A stretch of 64,000 nucleotides of DNA from Pedobacter mucosus (GCF_022200785.1 NZ_CP087585.1:2728001-2792000), one strand, 5' to 3'. Counted from the first letter of the stretch, positions 48,127-56,784 are shown. Notes: generated by a model not told the origin, from the letters alone. Translations and numbers: made by a program.

Positions 48127-49185
48127 ATGAATTATATATGTACATGGTTCTGTGCAGATAATCCAGGTGAAGAAAGTATATATCCCCAAACGGGAGAAAA
48201 ATCATCTGGTAAAAAACACCAAAATATTTATTGGCGCTGTATAATTTTATTTTTTGCAACAAGCAAAAGGTTTAACAAAACGCAGAAACACATCTTATTT
48301 ACAAACACTAAAGCGTTGCCAACTTTAAACGGTCGCAAGGTTAGCGATATGCTATATGAAATGGATGTGGAGATAATATTCACTGATTTTAATTACAAAA
48401 CGCCTAAAGGATATTTTAATCTTTTTCAGAATCAGTTTTACGAATTTTCCATTTTAGAATATATCGTTAATCACAATAAAAAGCAAGAAGACCATTACCT
48501 GATTTTGGATTCCGATTGCATATTTACCCGCTCGGTGGATGAAATATTTGCAGAAGCAAAACCTAACGGATTTATTTCTTTTGAAGATGCTGCAGCTACA
48601 GACTTGGTTATACATGGGTTGAGTCGTGTGGATATGAAACACCTCTATGAAGATTTATCTGGAGCTCCCGTGCCTGAAATTCCTGGATATCATTTAGGTG
48701 AATTTTTCTTGGCAAGTGTAAAAAATATTAATATTATTTTTGATGGTTTCAAAAAACTTTGGCCTGAATTAATGAGGCGATATGAGCTTGGTTTGCCTAA
48801 GTTTAATGAGGAAGCGCAAACGCTTAGCTACCTATATTATATCAATGACTTTAAAGCCAGTAAGAAAATAAATCATTTAAAAAGAATCTGGACTAACCCT
48901 GTTTTTTATAGAAATGTAGAATCAACAGATCCTGAGGTAGCAATTTGGCATTTACCATCTGAAAAAACTTACGGTTTAAATCGTTTGTATGATGTACTTG
49001 TGAAAAATTCACCAGAATATGGGATGAAAATAAACCATTTGGACTATGTTAAAACCATTAAGAAATGCCTGGGAATACCACATTTGGCCGTAACTAGAAA
49101 AATGGAATATTATATTTTGAGTTATTATAGAGCGCTTAGAAAAAGAGCAAAAAAATTTAGTTTTAAACCTAAAGCAGCTTTATGA
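48127..49185 (+). CDS. Putative GT-A-fold glycosyltransferase of an unfamiliar family
   Basis: A 352-residue cytoplasmic protein. A DSD motif in YLILDSDCIFTRSVDEIF (about residues 122-139) and GYHLGEFFLASVKN further on look like the donor and acceptor parts of a GT-A enzyme, but the overall sequence does not fit a common family I recognise. The tail is basic (RKRAKKFSFKPKAAL), perhaps for membrane contact. It sits between the polymerase and a GT2 gene and overlaps the latter by 4 bp, which supports a role in repeat-unit assembly. Confidence 0.6.
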   Translation: MNYICTWFCADNPGEESIYPQTGEKSSGKKHQNIYWRCIILFFATSKRFNKTQKHILFTNTKALPTLNGRKVSDMLYEMDVEIIFTDFNYKTPKGYFNLFQNQFYEFSILEYIVNHNKKQEDHYLILDSDCIFTRSVDEIFAEAKPNGFISFEDAAATDLVIHGLSRVDMKHLYEDLSGAPVPEIPGYHLGEFFLASVKNINIIFDGFKKLWPELMRRYELGLPKFNEEAQTLSYLYYINDFKASKKINHLKRIWTNPVFYRNVESTDPEVAIWHLPSEKTYGLNRLYDVLVKNSPEYGMKINHLDYVKTIKKCLGIPHLAVTRKMEYYILSYYRALRKRAKKFSFKPKAAL

Positions 49186-50024
49186 AAATAGCCGTATTAC
49201 TTGCTTGTTTTAATCGTAAAGAAAAAACTCTTTCCTGCTTGGAAAGTGTATACACGCAAGATTTGCCTAAAAATGTTGAACTTACCGTATACTTAACTGA
49301 TGATAATTCTTCAGACGGAACCAGAGAAGCTGTTGCTGAAAGATATCCAAAAGTTAAAGTTTTTAAAGGAAGCGGAAGTTTATTTTGGGCAGGTGGAATG
49401 CGTAATTCATGGACAAATGCATTAGCCGCCCCTACTGATTATTTTTTTCTTCTAAACGATGATACCATTTTAGAAAAAAATGCCATTTCGAGACTTTTAG
49501 ATCATTATAAAAAACCTTCATCAGTTTCTTCGATTGCGGTTGGTAGCACGTTCGATAGTGAAAATCAGGTTATATCGTATGGAGGTATAAAACTTTATAA
49601 TCAAAAAAAAGTTCACTACCACAGCGTCTACAGCGAAGTTGAAACCATTGAATGCGACATGTCGAACGCTAATATCATGTTAGTGCCTACGGAAATTGTT
49701 CAAAAAATTGGGATTTTATCAGATAAATATACGCACAGTATTGCCGACCTGGATTATACTTTAAGAGCAAATAAAGCTGGCTTTAAAGTGGCTTTGGTGC
49801 CTGGCATTTTAGGTAGTTGTGCTGATGATCATGGAAACAATTGGAAATCATCAAATTCATCTTTAAGAGAAAGAATAAATTATTTAAAAAGCCCTAAAGG
49901 TTTAGCTTACAAGGAGTATTTAGGATTTATAAAAACACATTTCCCAAGTCATGTGCCTGAAGCATTTGTTAAACTTTGGCTAAAAACACTTTTCCCTGTT
50001 TTATGGGACAAATTTAAAAAATAG
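49182..50024 (+). CDS. Glycosyltransferase family 2 (rhamnosyltransferase-like)
   Basis: A 280-residue GT-A enzyme starting MKIAVLLACFNRKEKTLSCL. It has the TDDNSSDGT nucleotide-binding segment (about 39-47), the LLNDDTIL metal motif (about 89-96) and GSLFWAGGMRNSW, a pattern shared with bacterial rhamnosyl- and other deoxyhexosyl-transferases. A later ADLDYTLRA segment matches the acceptor-side acidic motif. The sugar donor is not certain. Its start overlaps the previous gene by 4 bp, and the next gene begins 5 bp after its stop. Confidence 0.85.
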   Translation: MKIAVLLACFNRKEKTLSCLESVYTQDLPKNVELTVYLTDDNSSDGTREAVAERYPKVKVFKGSGSLFWAGGMRNSWTNALAAPTDYFFLLNDDTILEKNAISRLLDHYKKPSSVSSIAVGSTFDSENQVISYGGIKLYNQKKVHYHSVYSEVETIECDMSNANIMLVPTEIVQKIGILSDKYTHSIADLDYTLRANKAGFKVALVPGILGSCADDHGNNWKSSNSSLRERINYLKSPKGLAYKEYLGFIKTHFPSHVPEAFVKLWLKTLFPVLWDKFKK

Positions 50025-50029
50025 TAAAT

Positions 50030-50956
50030 ATGGAAAAGCGAATTATAATCGGTGTATTCTGTTACAATAGAGCTGCAAAATTAAAAAAATGCATCGAAGC
50101 TTTGTTAAAAAATCCAGAATGCGCATCAATGGATATTGTTTTTTTTAGCGACGGTTATAAAAAAGAAAGTGATAAACAAGCAATATTAGAGGTTAGGGCT
50201 TACATTGATTCCATAACAGGATTTAAAAGCGTAATTAAACATTACCGTGATCGTAATTTTAGTACTGGCCCGAACTTCCGTACCGGCTTAACTTTTCTAA
50301 GCGAAAATTATGATGAGTTTATTGTTGTGGAGGATGATTTAATAGTTTCGCCCAACTACATAAAGTATTTGTTAGATGGATTGGATTTCTACAGAAGCGA
50401 TAAATCGGTTTTTTGCATTACCGCTTATGTGTTCCCTATTCATGCAGAAAATTATAAATATGATACCATTGTTTATAAGAGATTTTGCTCTTACGGTTGG
50501 GCAGGATGGGGAAATCGCTTCCCTAATTTAATTTGGGATGAGGATGAATTAGAGAATTTGATGAATACTTCTCCAGGATTTAAAAAAAGGCTAAATGCAG
50601 AAGGTCAGGATTTATACAGAATGTTGAAGAAACAAATTTCTGGCGTAATATCAACTTGGGATATTCAAATGCAAACCCACGTAGCAGAAAACCGCTTGAA
50701 AGTAATTTATCCAACTTTATCAAAAGTTAGCAACATCGGTTTTGATGATGAATCAACCAATACTTCAGGATTAAATTATTTAATTAGTCCTGTTGATGAT
50801 GGTACTAAAAGAATCTTTAATTTCTGCGATGCAAATAATATTGTGCCTGCATTACAAGCTCAAATTAAAAAACCATATGGATTTAAATCGCTCGTAATTA
50901 GAAAATTGATTAACGAATTTTTAAAGTTTACAAATAGAATTAAGAAAGCTGGATAA
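50030..50956 (+). CDS. Glycosyltransferase, GNT-I-like GT-A fold
   Basis: A 308-residue protein starting MEKRIIIGVFCYNRAAKLKKC. The EDDLIVSPNYIKYLLDGL stretch (about residues 104-120) closely resembles the metal-binding EDD loop of GNT-I-type (GT13-like) enzymes, and GRDRNFSTGPNFRTGL-type residues precede it (HYRDRNFSTGPNFRTG). A SYGWAGWGNRF loop (about 155-165) is typical of bacterial relatives. It would add a sugar to the growing repeat unit. The donor is unknown. It overlaps the next gene by one base. Confidence 0.7.
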   Translation: MEKRIIIGVFCYNRAAKLKKCIEALLKNPECASMDIVFFSDGYKKESDKQAILEVRAYIDSITGFKSVIKHYRDRNFSTGPNFRTGLTFLSENYDEFIVVEDDLIVSPNYIKYLLDGLDFYRSDKSVFCITAYVFPIHAENYKYDTIVYKRFCSYGWAGWGNRFPNLIWDEDELENLMNTSPGFKKRLNAEGQDLYRMLKKQISGVISTWDIQMQTHVAENRLKVIYPTLSKVSNIGFDDESTNTSGLNYLISPVDDGTKRIFNFCDANNIVPALQAQIKKPYGFKSLVIRKLINEFLKFTNRIKKAG

Positions 50957-52125
50957 TGAAGGTACTGGTAGTTCATACTTATTACAAGCAGCGAGGAGGC
51001 GAAGATAGTGTAGTTGAAAATGAAATTGAACTGTTAAAAAGTAATAATATAACTGTCGAATTACTTAGTTTTTTTAACCAAGGAAACACGTTTTTAAAGT
51101 TTTTACAAAGTCCGTTCAATTATCAATCTTACAATATTACTTTAAAGAAATTAAATGAATTTAAGCCTGATATAGTTCATATTCATAACTTGCATTTCAG
51201 CGGATCTGTTGCCGTTTTATATGCCATAAAAAAATTAAAAATTCCGATTGTTATTACATTACATAACTACAGGCTTGTATGCCCATCAGGTAGTTTGTTT
51301 TATAAAGGGAAGCCGTTTTATAACTCTTTAAATGGCGGTTTCCCTTGGGCAGCAACAAAAATGGGTGTTTATCAGGATTCTAAATTTAAAACATTCTGGC
51401 TTTCGTTAACCATATATCTTCAGCAAAAATTAGGCATTTTAAATGATGTAGATAAATTTATTTTATTAGGTAAGCACTCAAAAGAGATCTTTTTAAAATC
51501 TCCATTAAAGCACCTTACAGACAGGATGATAATCAAGCCTAATTTTTCTCCAATTTCAGCTACAGATGTTTCTTTTCCAAAAACATCCAGTTTCCTTTTT
51601 ATAGGGCGATTAACAGAAGAAAAAGGAATTAATGTTTTACTTAAGGCTTTCAAAGGAAGTGATCATAAAATAAAAATTGTTGGTACCGGACCGTTAGAAA
51701 GCCTTGTACAAGAATACTCAGCAAGCAACTTAAATATCGAGTTTTTAGGCGAACAAAATCGAGAAGAAGTTAATCACTTACTAGAAAAGTGTACTGCGCT
51801 TATTTTTCCGTCTATATGGTTTGAAACCTTCGGAATGGTGATAATAGAAGCATTTGCAAAAGGTAAACCAGTGATTGCCTCTAATTTAGGAAATATCTCG
51901 AACTTAATTAAAGATGGTTATAATGGTTATCTTTTCGAACCTGGAAGCGAAAACGATTTATATGAAAAGATAATTAGCTATATTAATTTAGATGAAAACA
52001 CTAAAACTTTGCTAAGTTTTAATGCTAAGAAAAGTCACTTAGATTTATATTCGCCACAGGTTAATATAACGCAACTGCTAAAAATATATCAAGAAGCTAT
52101 CACTACAAAACTTAATTTATTATAA
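50956..52125 (+). CDS. Glycosyltransferase family 4
   Basis: A 389-residue retaining GT-B enzyme. The N-terminal domain starts MKVLVVHTYYKQRGGEDSVV. The C-terminal donor-binding domain has FLFIGRLTEEKGINVLLKAF (about 213-232) and the E-x7-E motif in FPSIWFETFGMVIIEAFAKGKPVIAS (about 285-310, with the two catalytic glutamates). It is the last gene of the operon, and its stop is followed at once by a hairpin shared with the convergent WecG-type gene. Confidence 0.9.
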   Translation: MKVLVVHTYYKQRGGEDSVVENEIELLKSNNITVELLSFFNQGNTFLKFLQSPFNYQSYNITLKKLNEFKPDIVHIHNLHFSGSVAVLYAIKKLKIPIVITLHNYRLVCPSGSLFYKGKPFYNSLNGGFPWAATKMGVYQDSKFKTFWLSLTIYLQQKLGILNDVDKFILLGKHSKEIFLKSPLKHLTDRMIIKPNFSPISATDVSFPKTSSFLFIGRLTEEKGINVLLKAFKGSDHKIKIVGTGPLESLVQEYSASNLNIEFLGEQNREEVNHLLEKCTALIFPSIWFETFGMVIIEAFAKGKPVIASNLGNISNLIKDGYNGYLFEPGSENDLYEKIISYINLDENTKTLLSFNAKKSHLDLYSPQVNITQLLKIYQEAITTKLNLL

Positions 52126-52150
52126 GGAGCAGCTCACTAAGCTGCTCTTT
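52124..52150. terminator. Compact terminator shared by two convergent genes
   Basis: An 11-bp stem around GGAGCAGCT (left arm 52124-52134) and AGCTGCTC (right arm 52140-52150) with a five-base loop. T residues follow on the plus strand and A/T on the other. The loop carries the stop codon of the minus-strand gene (52137-52139), and the plus-strand stop ends at 52125. Confidence 0.7.
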
Positions 52151-52901
52151 GTGGTAACTGAGGTTTAAACGATTTATCTGAAGAAAATTTCTTCTTAAAA
52201 ATCATATATAAATAAACCGGTCCGTAATAAAGATAACGCCTCCATAATCTTCTCGGTTCTTGAATAAATCTTCCAAGCCATTCTAAATGCATATCTATCC
52301 AAACCTGGCTTGGTCTTTCTACTGTACCAGCATAAAAATCAAAAACAGCACCTATTCCACAAACCAACTTAGCATCTATTTCTTGCTTGTGATCTATAGA
52401 CCATTTTTCTTGCTTAGGAGCAGTTAAACCAACAAATAAAACATCCGGTTTAAATTCGTTAATAGAATTTATCATTTCCTCATTATCTGTATCGCTAAAT
52501 TCTTGCGTAAAAGGTGGCGAATAAAAATTTGCCTGCAAGTCTGGATATTCGCGTTTTAAACGATTCTTAATCTTATCTAGTGTTGAAGAAGAAGAACCCA
52601 AGTAAAAACATTTGCCCTTGGTTTTATTCAAATATGATAACAAATATGCATGAAGATCAGCTCCCGATATTTTTTTTATTTTTTTCCCTGTTAGAAATCG
52701 TTCGGCCAAAACAATTCCATCTCCATCAGGCAATAGCACATCAGAATTCATTAAGGCTTTCTTAAATTCTTCATCCTGCTCTGCCATACAAAAAGAATAC
52801 TGATTAATAGTATTAATCACCATTTTTTTCCCTAAAACAAATTCATTTAATGTTTTGGTATACAAATCGTAACCAACACCCATACTATTTAAATTGCTCA
52901 T
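52137..52901 (-). CDS. WecG/TagA/CpsF-family glycosyltransferase (GT26)
   Basis: A 254-residue GT26 enzyme. Signatures are the NSDVLLPDGDGIVLAERFL segment (about 50-68), GSSSSTLDKIKNRL, and VGLTAPKQEKW (about 152-162) followed by GAVFDFYAGTVERPSQVW. Known members (WecG, TagA, CpsF) add the second sugar to a GlcNAc-diphospho-undecaprenyl primer. It would therefore act right after the missing initiating enzyme of the neighbouring operon. The C-terminus is basic and probably membrane-associated. It is transcribed toward the operon. Confidence 0.9.
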   Translation of the reverse strand: MSNLNSMGVGYDLYTKTLNEFVLGKKMVINTINQYSFCMAEQDEEFKKALMNSDVLLPDGDGIVLAERFLTGKKIKKISGADLHAYLLSYLNKTKGKCFYLGSSSSTLDKIKNRLKREYPDLQANFYSPPFTQEFSDTDNEEMINSINEFKPDVLFVGLTAPKQEKWSIDHKQEIDAKLVCGIGAVFDFYAGTVERPSQVWIDMHLEWLGRFIQEPRRLWRRYLYYGPVYLYMIFKKKFSSDKSFKPQLPQRAA

Positions 52902-52964
52902 AAATTAGCCTGTAAATTCTACTATCAGATAATGGTCTTCAATTAATTAAATAACCGAATACCG

Positions 52965-52985
52965 CACTCCATAGGGAGTGTTTTT
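52965..52985 (+). terminator. Terminator-like hairpin without an obvious upstream gene
   Basis: CACTCC (52965-52970), ATAG loop, GGAGTG (52975-52980), then five T residues on the plus strand. The only gene nearby is on the opposite strand, so it either ends an antisense or small transcript or acts in the leader of the WecG-type gene. Confidence 0.4.
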
Positions 52986-53349
52986 ATACTTGTTTGTGCT
53001 TGGAGCTAGGCACATATTTTTTAAAAAAATCTGCAGTTTTTGGTGGTTAACGAGCCACTTAAACTCACTGATTTATATACTAAATTTAACAAATACAATT
53101 CCGCGAAGTAGGTGCGCTAACGTATTGAGCAATAAATGTAAAAGGGACACTTTTTCATTATCAAAACCTCTCAGTTATTATCACTAATAGTGTAAAACAT
53201 ACACAAAGTGAGCAAAAAATGTGGCCTTAAATATTCTTGATAATCCTTAAAAAAATTGGTTTTTTAGGACACTTTTTTCCTAAAAAAGGTGTGCTTTCCT
53301 ATAAGTTGTAGAAATAATATTATCAGAAAATATTACAATATTTAAAATG

Positions 53350-53357
53350 TATATTTG
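53350..53357 (+). promoter_or_regulatory. Promoter -7 box of the beta-helix lipoprotein gene
   Basis: TATATTTG matches TAnnTTTG exactly and lies 63 bases before the ATG at 53421. No TTTG is found at 19-21 bases upstream. Confidence 0.5.
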
Positions 53358-53420
53358 AGAAGACAAATATGTATGTCCCAAGTTGGCTTCGATATTCATT
53401 TCAACTTTACATTGTCCCAT

Positions 53421-54989
53421 ATGAAAAAACTAATAATTGTTAGTGCACTAAGTGCACTTGCTTTGCTATCTTGTGAAAAGGTTCCATCGCCTACGCTTTT
53501 AAACGAACTCAATCCTCAATTGAGCAATAACATTCCTGAACAGCAATTTTTTAGCTATGGCTTGGTTGGAGATGGACAGACGGATAATACGCTCGCATTA
53601 CAAACGCTTATTGACACCATAAAAAAACCCATTTATCTTAAGGCTGGTATTTACATCATAAATAAAACGATTAACCTTAAACCAGGCTCCCATATTTTTG
53701 GTGAAGAATCTACCGTAATCAAAGCAGGAAATAGCATGTCGGAATCATTATTAGAAAATGGTAGATACTTTTTAGCTGACAGGGCAGATAATGCCATTAT
53801 AAATCGAATAAATTTTGGTCAATCAGATCGTCCTTATAATTGGAAAGAATGGAATAACGCTTGTATTTTTATTATAAACAGCAAAGAAGTTAAAATAGAA
53901 AACTGTTTGTTCGATTTCCATTTAGCCTATAGCAAAGTAGGTATGGAAGCTGTGTGGATAACCGGATCAAAGGCTCAGAATAATGTAATTAGAAATAATA
54001 AAATAATAACGCTCGGTATTAAGTATAGCGAAAATGGAGCTGATTATACTTTGGTAGAAAAAAATAATGTACTTAATTCTTTTTCTAATGCGCTTACTGC
54101 AAATGGCAATAATGATGCAGATAATATTATAGGCTGCAAAATAATTGGTAATACGATAACAAATTCTGGCAGAATGGCTATTGAAGATTGGGGCAATACC
54201 GATGGATCTTTTATTAGTAACAATATTGTAAATGGTACAGGAATGGATCCGCAGCAAGAGATTGATGGAATTGCTATTTCTGCTGTAGGATTGAATACAA
54301 GTGTTATTCAAAACCAAGTTTCTAACAGTAAAGTTTATGCGATTGAAGTACGAGGAAATTATGGCGTAAAAGTAACTGGAAACCTTTTAAAGGATAATCC
54401 TATATCTACAGGAATTATCCTAAATTATACTTTTCCTGCTCTTGGCAATGATTTGACCGCAGAAATTAAAGGAAATAACATCAGTAATAGTGCAATCGGT
54501 ATTCACATTTTTGGAGAATATGAAGCAAAGGCCTTAATTACTGAAAATACCCTTATAAATAACATTAACAAAAGTATTAGTATTGAAAGTGCAGCGCAGA
54601 ATTATAAATTAAATATCTCAAAAAATAGCTTTTTGTTTACCGAAAAAACTACTAAAGAAAGGTATGCTATATTTAGTTATAGTAGCTATAATCCTGGTGC
54701 TGCAAATCAGATTATAAATATTTCTTCTGATACACTCACTTATAATGCTTCTGCTGGTGGTGGATCAGGTACCGATTTCGGCATTGTAATCCGTACAGAT
54801 AAAGCAATCATTGATCAGGTTATAATTCAGGGTAATAATAACAAAACAACTTCAGGATCAGCAATTAATGCTATTACAACTTTTGGAGGAAAACCAATAG
54901 ATGTAATGATTAGAAACAGTAAAGTATATGGTGCATCAGTTGATTTAAATGGCTTTAAAAATGCATCATTAAGTGGAAATAATTTTTAG
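53421..54989 (+). CDS. Pectate-lyase-superfamily (parallel beta-helix) lipoprotein
   Basis: A 522-residue lipoprotein from the ATG at 53421 (MKKLIIVSALSALALLSC, lipobox LLSC). A frame from 53355 would add 22 residues and spoil the signal peptide. After the signal, YGLVGDGQTDNTLALQTLID then KPIYLKAGIYIIN is the Pectate_lyase_3 opening strand pattern, and about ten coils of NNxI/GNxI type follow. The fold is shared by polysaccharide lyases, C5-epimerases and deacetylase-like proteins. Beside a polysaccharide operon it may cut or modify the polymer, but I see no family-specific catalytic residues. Confidence 0.75.
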   Translation: MKKLIIVSALSALALLSCEKVPSPTLLNELNPQLSNNIPEQQFFSYGLVGDGQTDNTLALQTLIDTIKKPIYLKAGIYIINKTINLKPGSHIFGEESTVIKAGNSMSESLLENGRYFLADRADNAIINRINFGQSDRPYNWKEWNNACIFIINSKEVKIENCLFDFHLAYSKVGMEAVWITGSKAQNNVIRNNKIITLGIKYSENGADYTLVEKNNVLNSFSNALTANGNNDADNIIGCKIIGNTITNSGRMAIEDWGNTDGSFISNNIVNGTGMDPQQEIDGIAISAVGLNTSVIQNQVSNSKVYAIEVRGNYGVKVTGNLLKDNPISTGIILNYTFPALGNDLTAEIKGNNISNSAIGIHIFGEYEAKALITENTLINNINKSISIESAAQNYKLNISKNSFLFTEKTTKERYAIFSYSSYNPGAANQIINISSDTLTYNASAGGGSGTDFGIVIRTDKAIIDQVIIQGNNNKTTSGSAINAITTFGGKPIDVMIRNSKVYGASVDLNGFKNASLSGNNF

Positions 54990-55007
54990 AAAACCGTTAT
55001 CAATAAA

Positions 55008-55048
55008 AAAACTTCAACAAATCATAACTTATGACCAGTTGAAGTTTT
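55008..55048. terminator. Bidirectional terminator
   Basis: AAAACTTCAAC (55008-55018) pairs perfectly with GTTGAAGTTTT (55038-55048), with a 19-base loop. Seven T residues follow on the minus strand and four on the plus strand. It lies between convergent genes. Confidence 0.65.
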
Positions 55049-55070
55049 AATCTATCCCTATTTTAGAATG

Positions 55071-55535
55071 TTATTTAGACATTTCTTTAATTGCAATCTC
55101 TACTCTCCTATTTTTTTGTCTACCAGCCGCAGTTTTATTTGTTGCAATTGGAACAGTACTACCAAATGGTGTAGTAACGATACGGTCTGCCTTAACACCT
55201 TTGCTTACTAAATACTCTTTAATGCTATTTGCTCTCTTATCAGATAATACCCAGTTGTACTTATACCTACCTATAGAATCTGTATGACCACTTAAAGATA
55301 AGGCATAGTTGTTTTCTTTAACCTCATCAGCTAGTTTATTCAAATTCGTATAATAAGCACCTCTAATAGATGGTTTATTAAAATCATATTCCAGATTTTT
55401 TGTTAATGCTGCTAAAATAGCTTTCGTTCTTAATAATTTGCTTGCCTTAGCGTCAACACTGATCGTTTTCGAGTTAACACTTAGAAAAAACAGAAATAAT
55501 ACAGGCAAAATGGCGATGATACTTTTGGTTTTCAT
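55071..55535 (-). CDS. OmpA-family C-terminal-domain protein
   Basis: A 154-residue protein from the ATG at 55535 (MKTKSIIAILPVLFLFFLS signal peptide). A frame from 55559 would add eight residues. The rest is one OmpA-C domain with LSGHTDSIGRYKYNWVLSDKRA and RIVTTPFGSTVPIATNKT then GRQKNRRVEI, the peptidoglycan-binding residues of the family. It has no beta-barrel and no lipobox, so it is a soluble periplasmic or weakly wall-bound protein. The N-terminal 30-residue mature stretch is of unknown function. Confidence 0.82.
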   Translation of the reverse strand: MKTKSIIAILPVLFLFFLSVNSKTISVDAKASKLLRTKAILAALTKNLEYDFNKPSIRGAYYTNLNKLADEVKENNYALSLSGHTDSIGRYKYNWVLSDKRANSIKEYLVSKGVKADRIVTTPFGSTVPIATNKTAAGRQKNRRVEIAIKEMSK

Positions 55536-56016
55536 AAGTTTAAATTTTAAATTATACAATAAAAGATTTTTGTTGAGTGTTAATATTTACGATGGTAAAC
55601 AATAAAGAACGTGTGGTTATCTTGAATCTAAAAGCTGATCTAAAATATTATATAAAGAAAAATAAATAATGCTTTCTTTTAAAATTTTAAGGTTTACAGT
55701 TTTAGATCATATTGTTACTCAACTATGCAGGTTTTTGTGATGAAACGTAAATTAATAGGCATCTTAAACTTAAAATATATGTAACTGGGAAAAGGGAATT
55801 TATAAAAATTAACGAATTATAAAGCATAAAACCTAATAGTTGTAACCACATAGTAAATAGTAGTTAGAGATATTTTCGTTTTGAAGTGATCAATAAAGCA
55901 AGGTTAACCTCGGCTAAGGTGATGCAAAGGTGAAGCGGGCTTATAACAGAAGATATGTTATAAAATAAATTTCAACAAAAATGGAGTTTTGATGGCTTTA
56001 TGGGAATGACTAAAAT
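55536..56016. other. 481-bp spacer between the OmpA-like gene and radC
   Basis: A+T-rich. It contains an 8-bp inverted repeat TTATAACA/TGTTATAA (55941-55948, 55956-55963), but I see no ORF with gene-like features, tRNA or promoter box. The dyad lies just past the end of radC and may take part in termination. Confidence 0.4.
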
Positions 56017-56715
56017 TTAAACTTTGTCATCATCCTTATAACTGTAGTATCTTTTATTTGCAAAAATTAAATGATCTACAACGTAAAGACCTAGCATTAT
56101 TCCTGATGCAACTAAATCCCTGGTAAGTTTATTATCGCTATCACTTGGCATTAAGTTACCGGATGGATGATTGTGAGCTAAAACTATATTTGCTGCGTTA
56201 TTTTCTATTGCAACTTTGAATATTATTTTCGGATCGGCCACGGTTCCAGCTTGCCCGCCTTTGCTGATTAAATATTTGCCTATTATATGATTGGATCTAT
56301 TCAATAAAAGAATCCAGAATTCTTCATGATTTAGATGGGAGAAAGTAGCGTTTAAATATTTAAAAACATCATTTGATGTAGTAACTTGAATAACTTGTTC
56401 TTCAAGTGTTTCTTTTCGGCGTAACCCAAGTTCCAATGCAGCCACAATTGAAATAGCCTTAGCCTCTCCTATTCCTTTAAATTTTGAAAGGTCAGGAATT
56501 GATGCTTTGCCTAGCTTTGTTAAATTATTTTCGTAAAAAACTAAAATGCGTTTACTTAGATCTACTGCAGATTCATTTTTATTACCAGAACTGATTAAAA
56601 TCGCAATCAATTCTGCATCAGTTAAATGCCTTCTGCCATGCAGTAAAAGTTTTTCTCTTGGTCTATCTTCTTCAGCCCAAAGTTTTATTCCTAATTTTTG
56701 TTCGTAGTCTGCCAT
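56017..56715 (-). CDS. radC: RadC/JAB-domain protein
   Basis: A 232-residue protein of the UPF0758 (RadC) family. An N-terminal helix-hairpin-helix stretch (KFKGIGEAKAISIVAALELG, about 64-83) is followed by a JAMM/JAB metal site with HNHPSGNLMPSDSD (about 180-193), the HxHPS and SxxD signature. The name comes from an old repair phenotype since assigned elsewhere, so DNA repair is not established. It begins only 16 bp after the rpsT terminator, so expression probably depends on read-through or a promoter hidden in that region. Confidence 0.92.
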   Translation of the reverse strand: MADYEQKLGIKLWAEEDRPREKLLLHGRRHLTDAELIAILISSGNKNESAVDLSKRILVFYENNLTKLGKASIPDLSKFKGIGEAKAISIVAALELGLRRKETLEEQVIQVTTSNDVFKYLNATFSHLNHEEFWILLLNRSNHIIGKYLISKGGQAGTVADPKIIFKVAIENNAANIVLAHNHPSGNLMPSDSDNKLTRDLVASGIMLGLYVVDHLIFANKRYYSYKDDDKV

Positions 56716-56730
56716 TTTTCCGAAAATAAA

Positions 56731-56763
56731 AAAGGCATCCCAACTTTGGTTGGGATGCCTTTT
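56731..56763 (-). terminator. Terminator after rpsT
   Basis: Perfect 14-bp stem AAAGGCATCCCAAC (56731-56744) with GTTGGGATGCCTTT (56749-56762), loop TTTG, T-rich sequence after it on the minus strand. Because radC starts at 56715, this hairpin lies directly in the radC leader. Confidence 0.85.
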
Positions 56764-56784
56764 ACTAATATCGTAAAAAAAAGC

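Larger units (their letters stand above)
52902..53420. other. 519-bp divergent spacer with two hairpins
   Basis: Between the WecG-type gene and the beta-helix lipoprotein gene. It contains a terminator-like hairpin on the plus strand (52965-52985), an AT-rich hairpin TTTTTTAGGA/TCCTAAAAAA (53260-53269, 53278-53287) and a promoter box at 53350-53357. No convincing ORF. The hairpins have no sense gene upstream of them, so a small RNA is possible. Confidence 0.45.

Noticed and set aside
53967..54317. 116-codon frame antisense to the beta-helix lipoprotein
   Set aside because: Its composition (Ile/Asn/Ser-rich) mirrors the repetitive beta-helix sequence; no independent coding evidence.
56017..56715. 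RadC/JAB protein as part of an anti-phage or mobile module
   Set aside because: It is the standard chromosomal UPF0758 form next to rpsT and purN, without element genes nearby.
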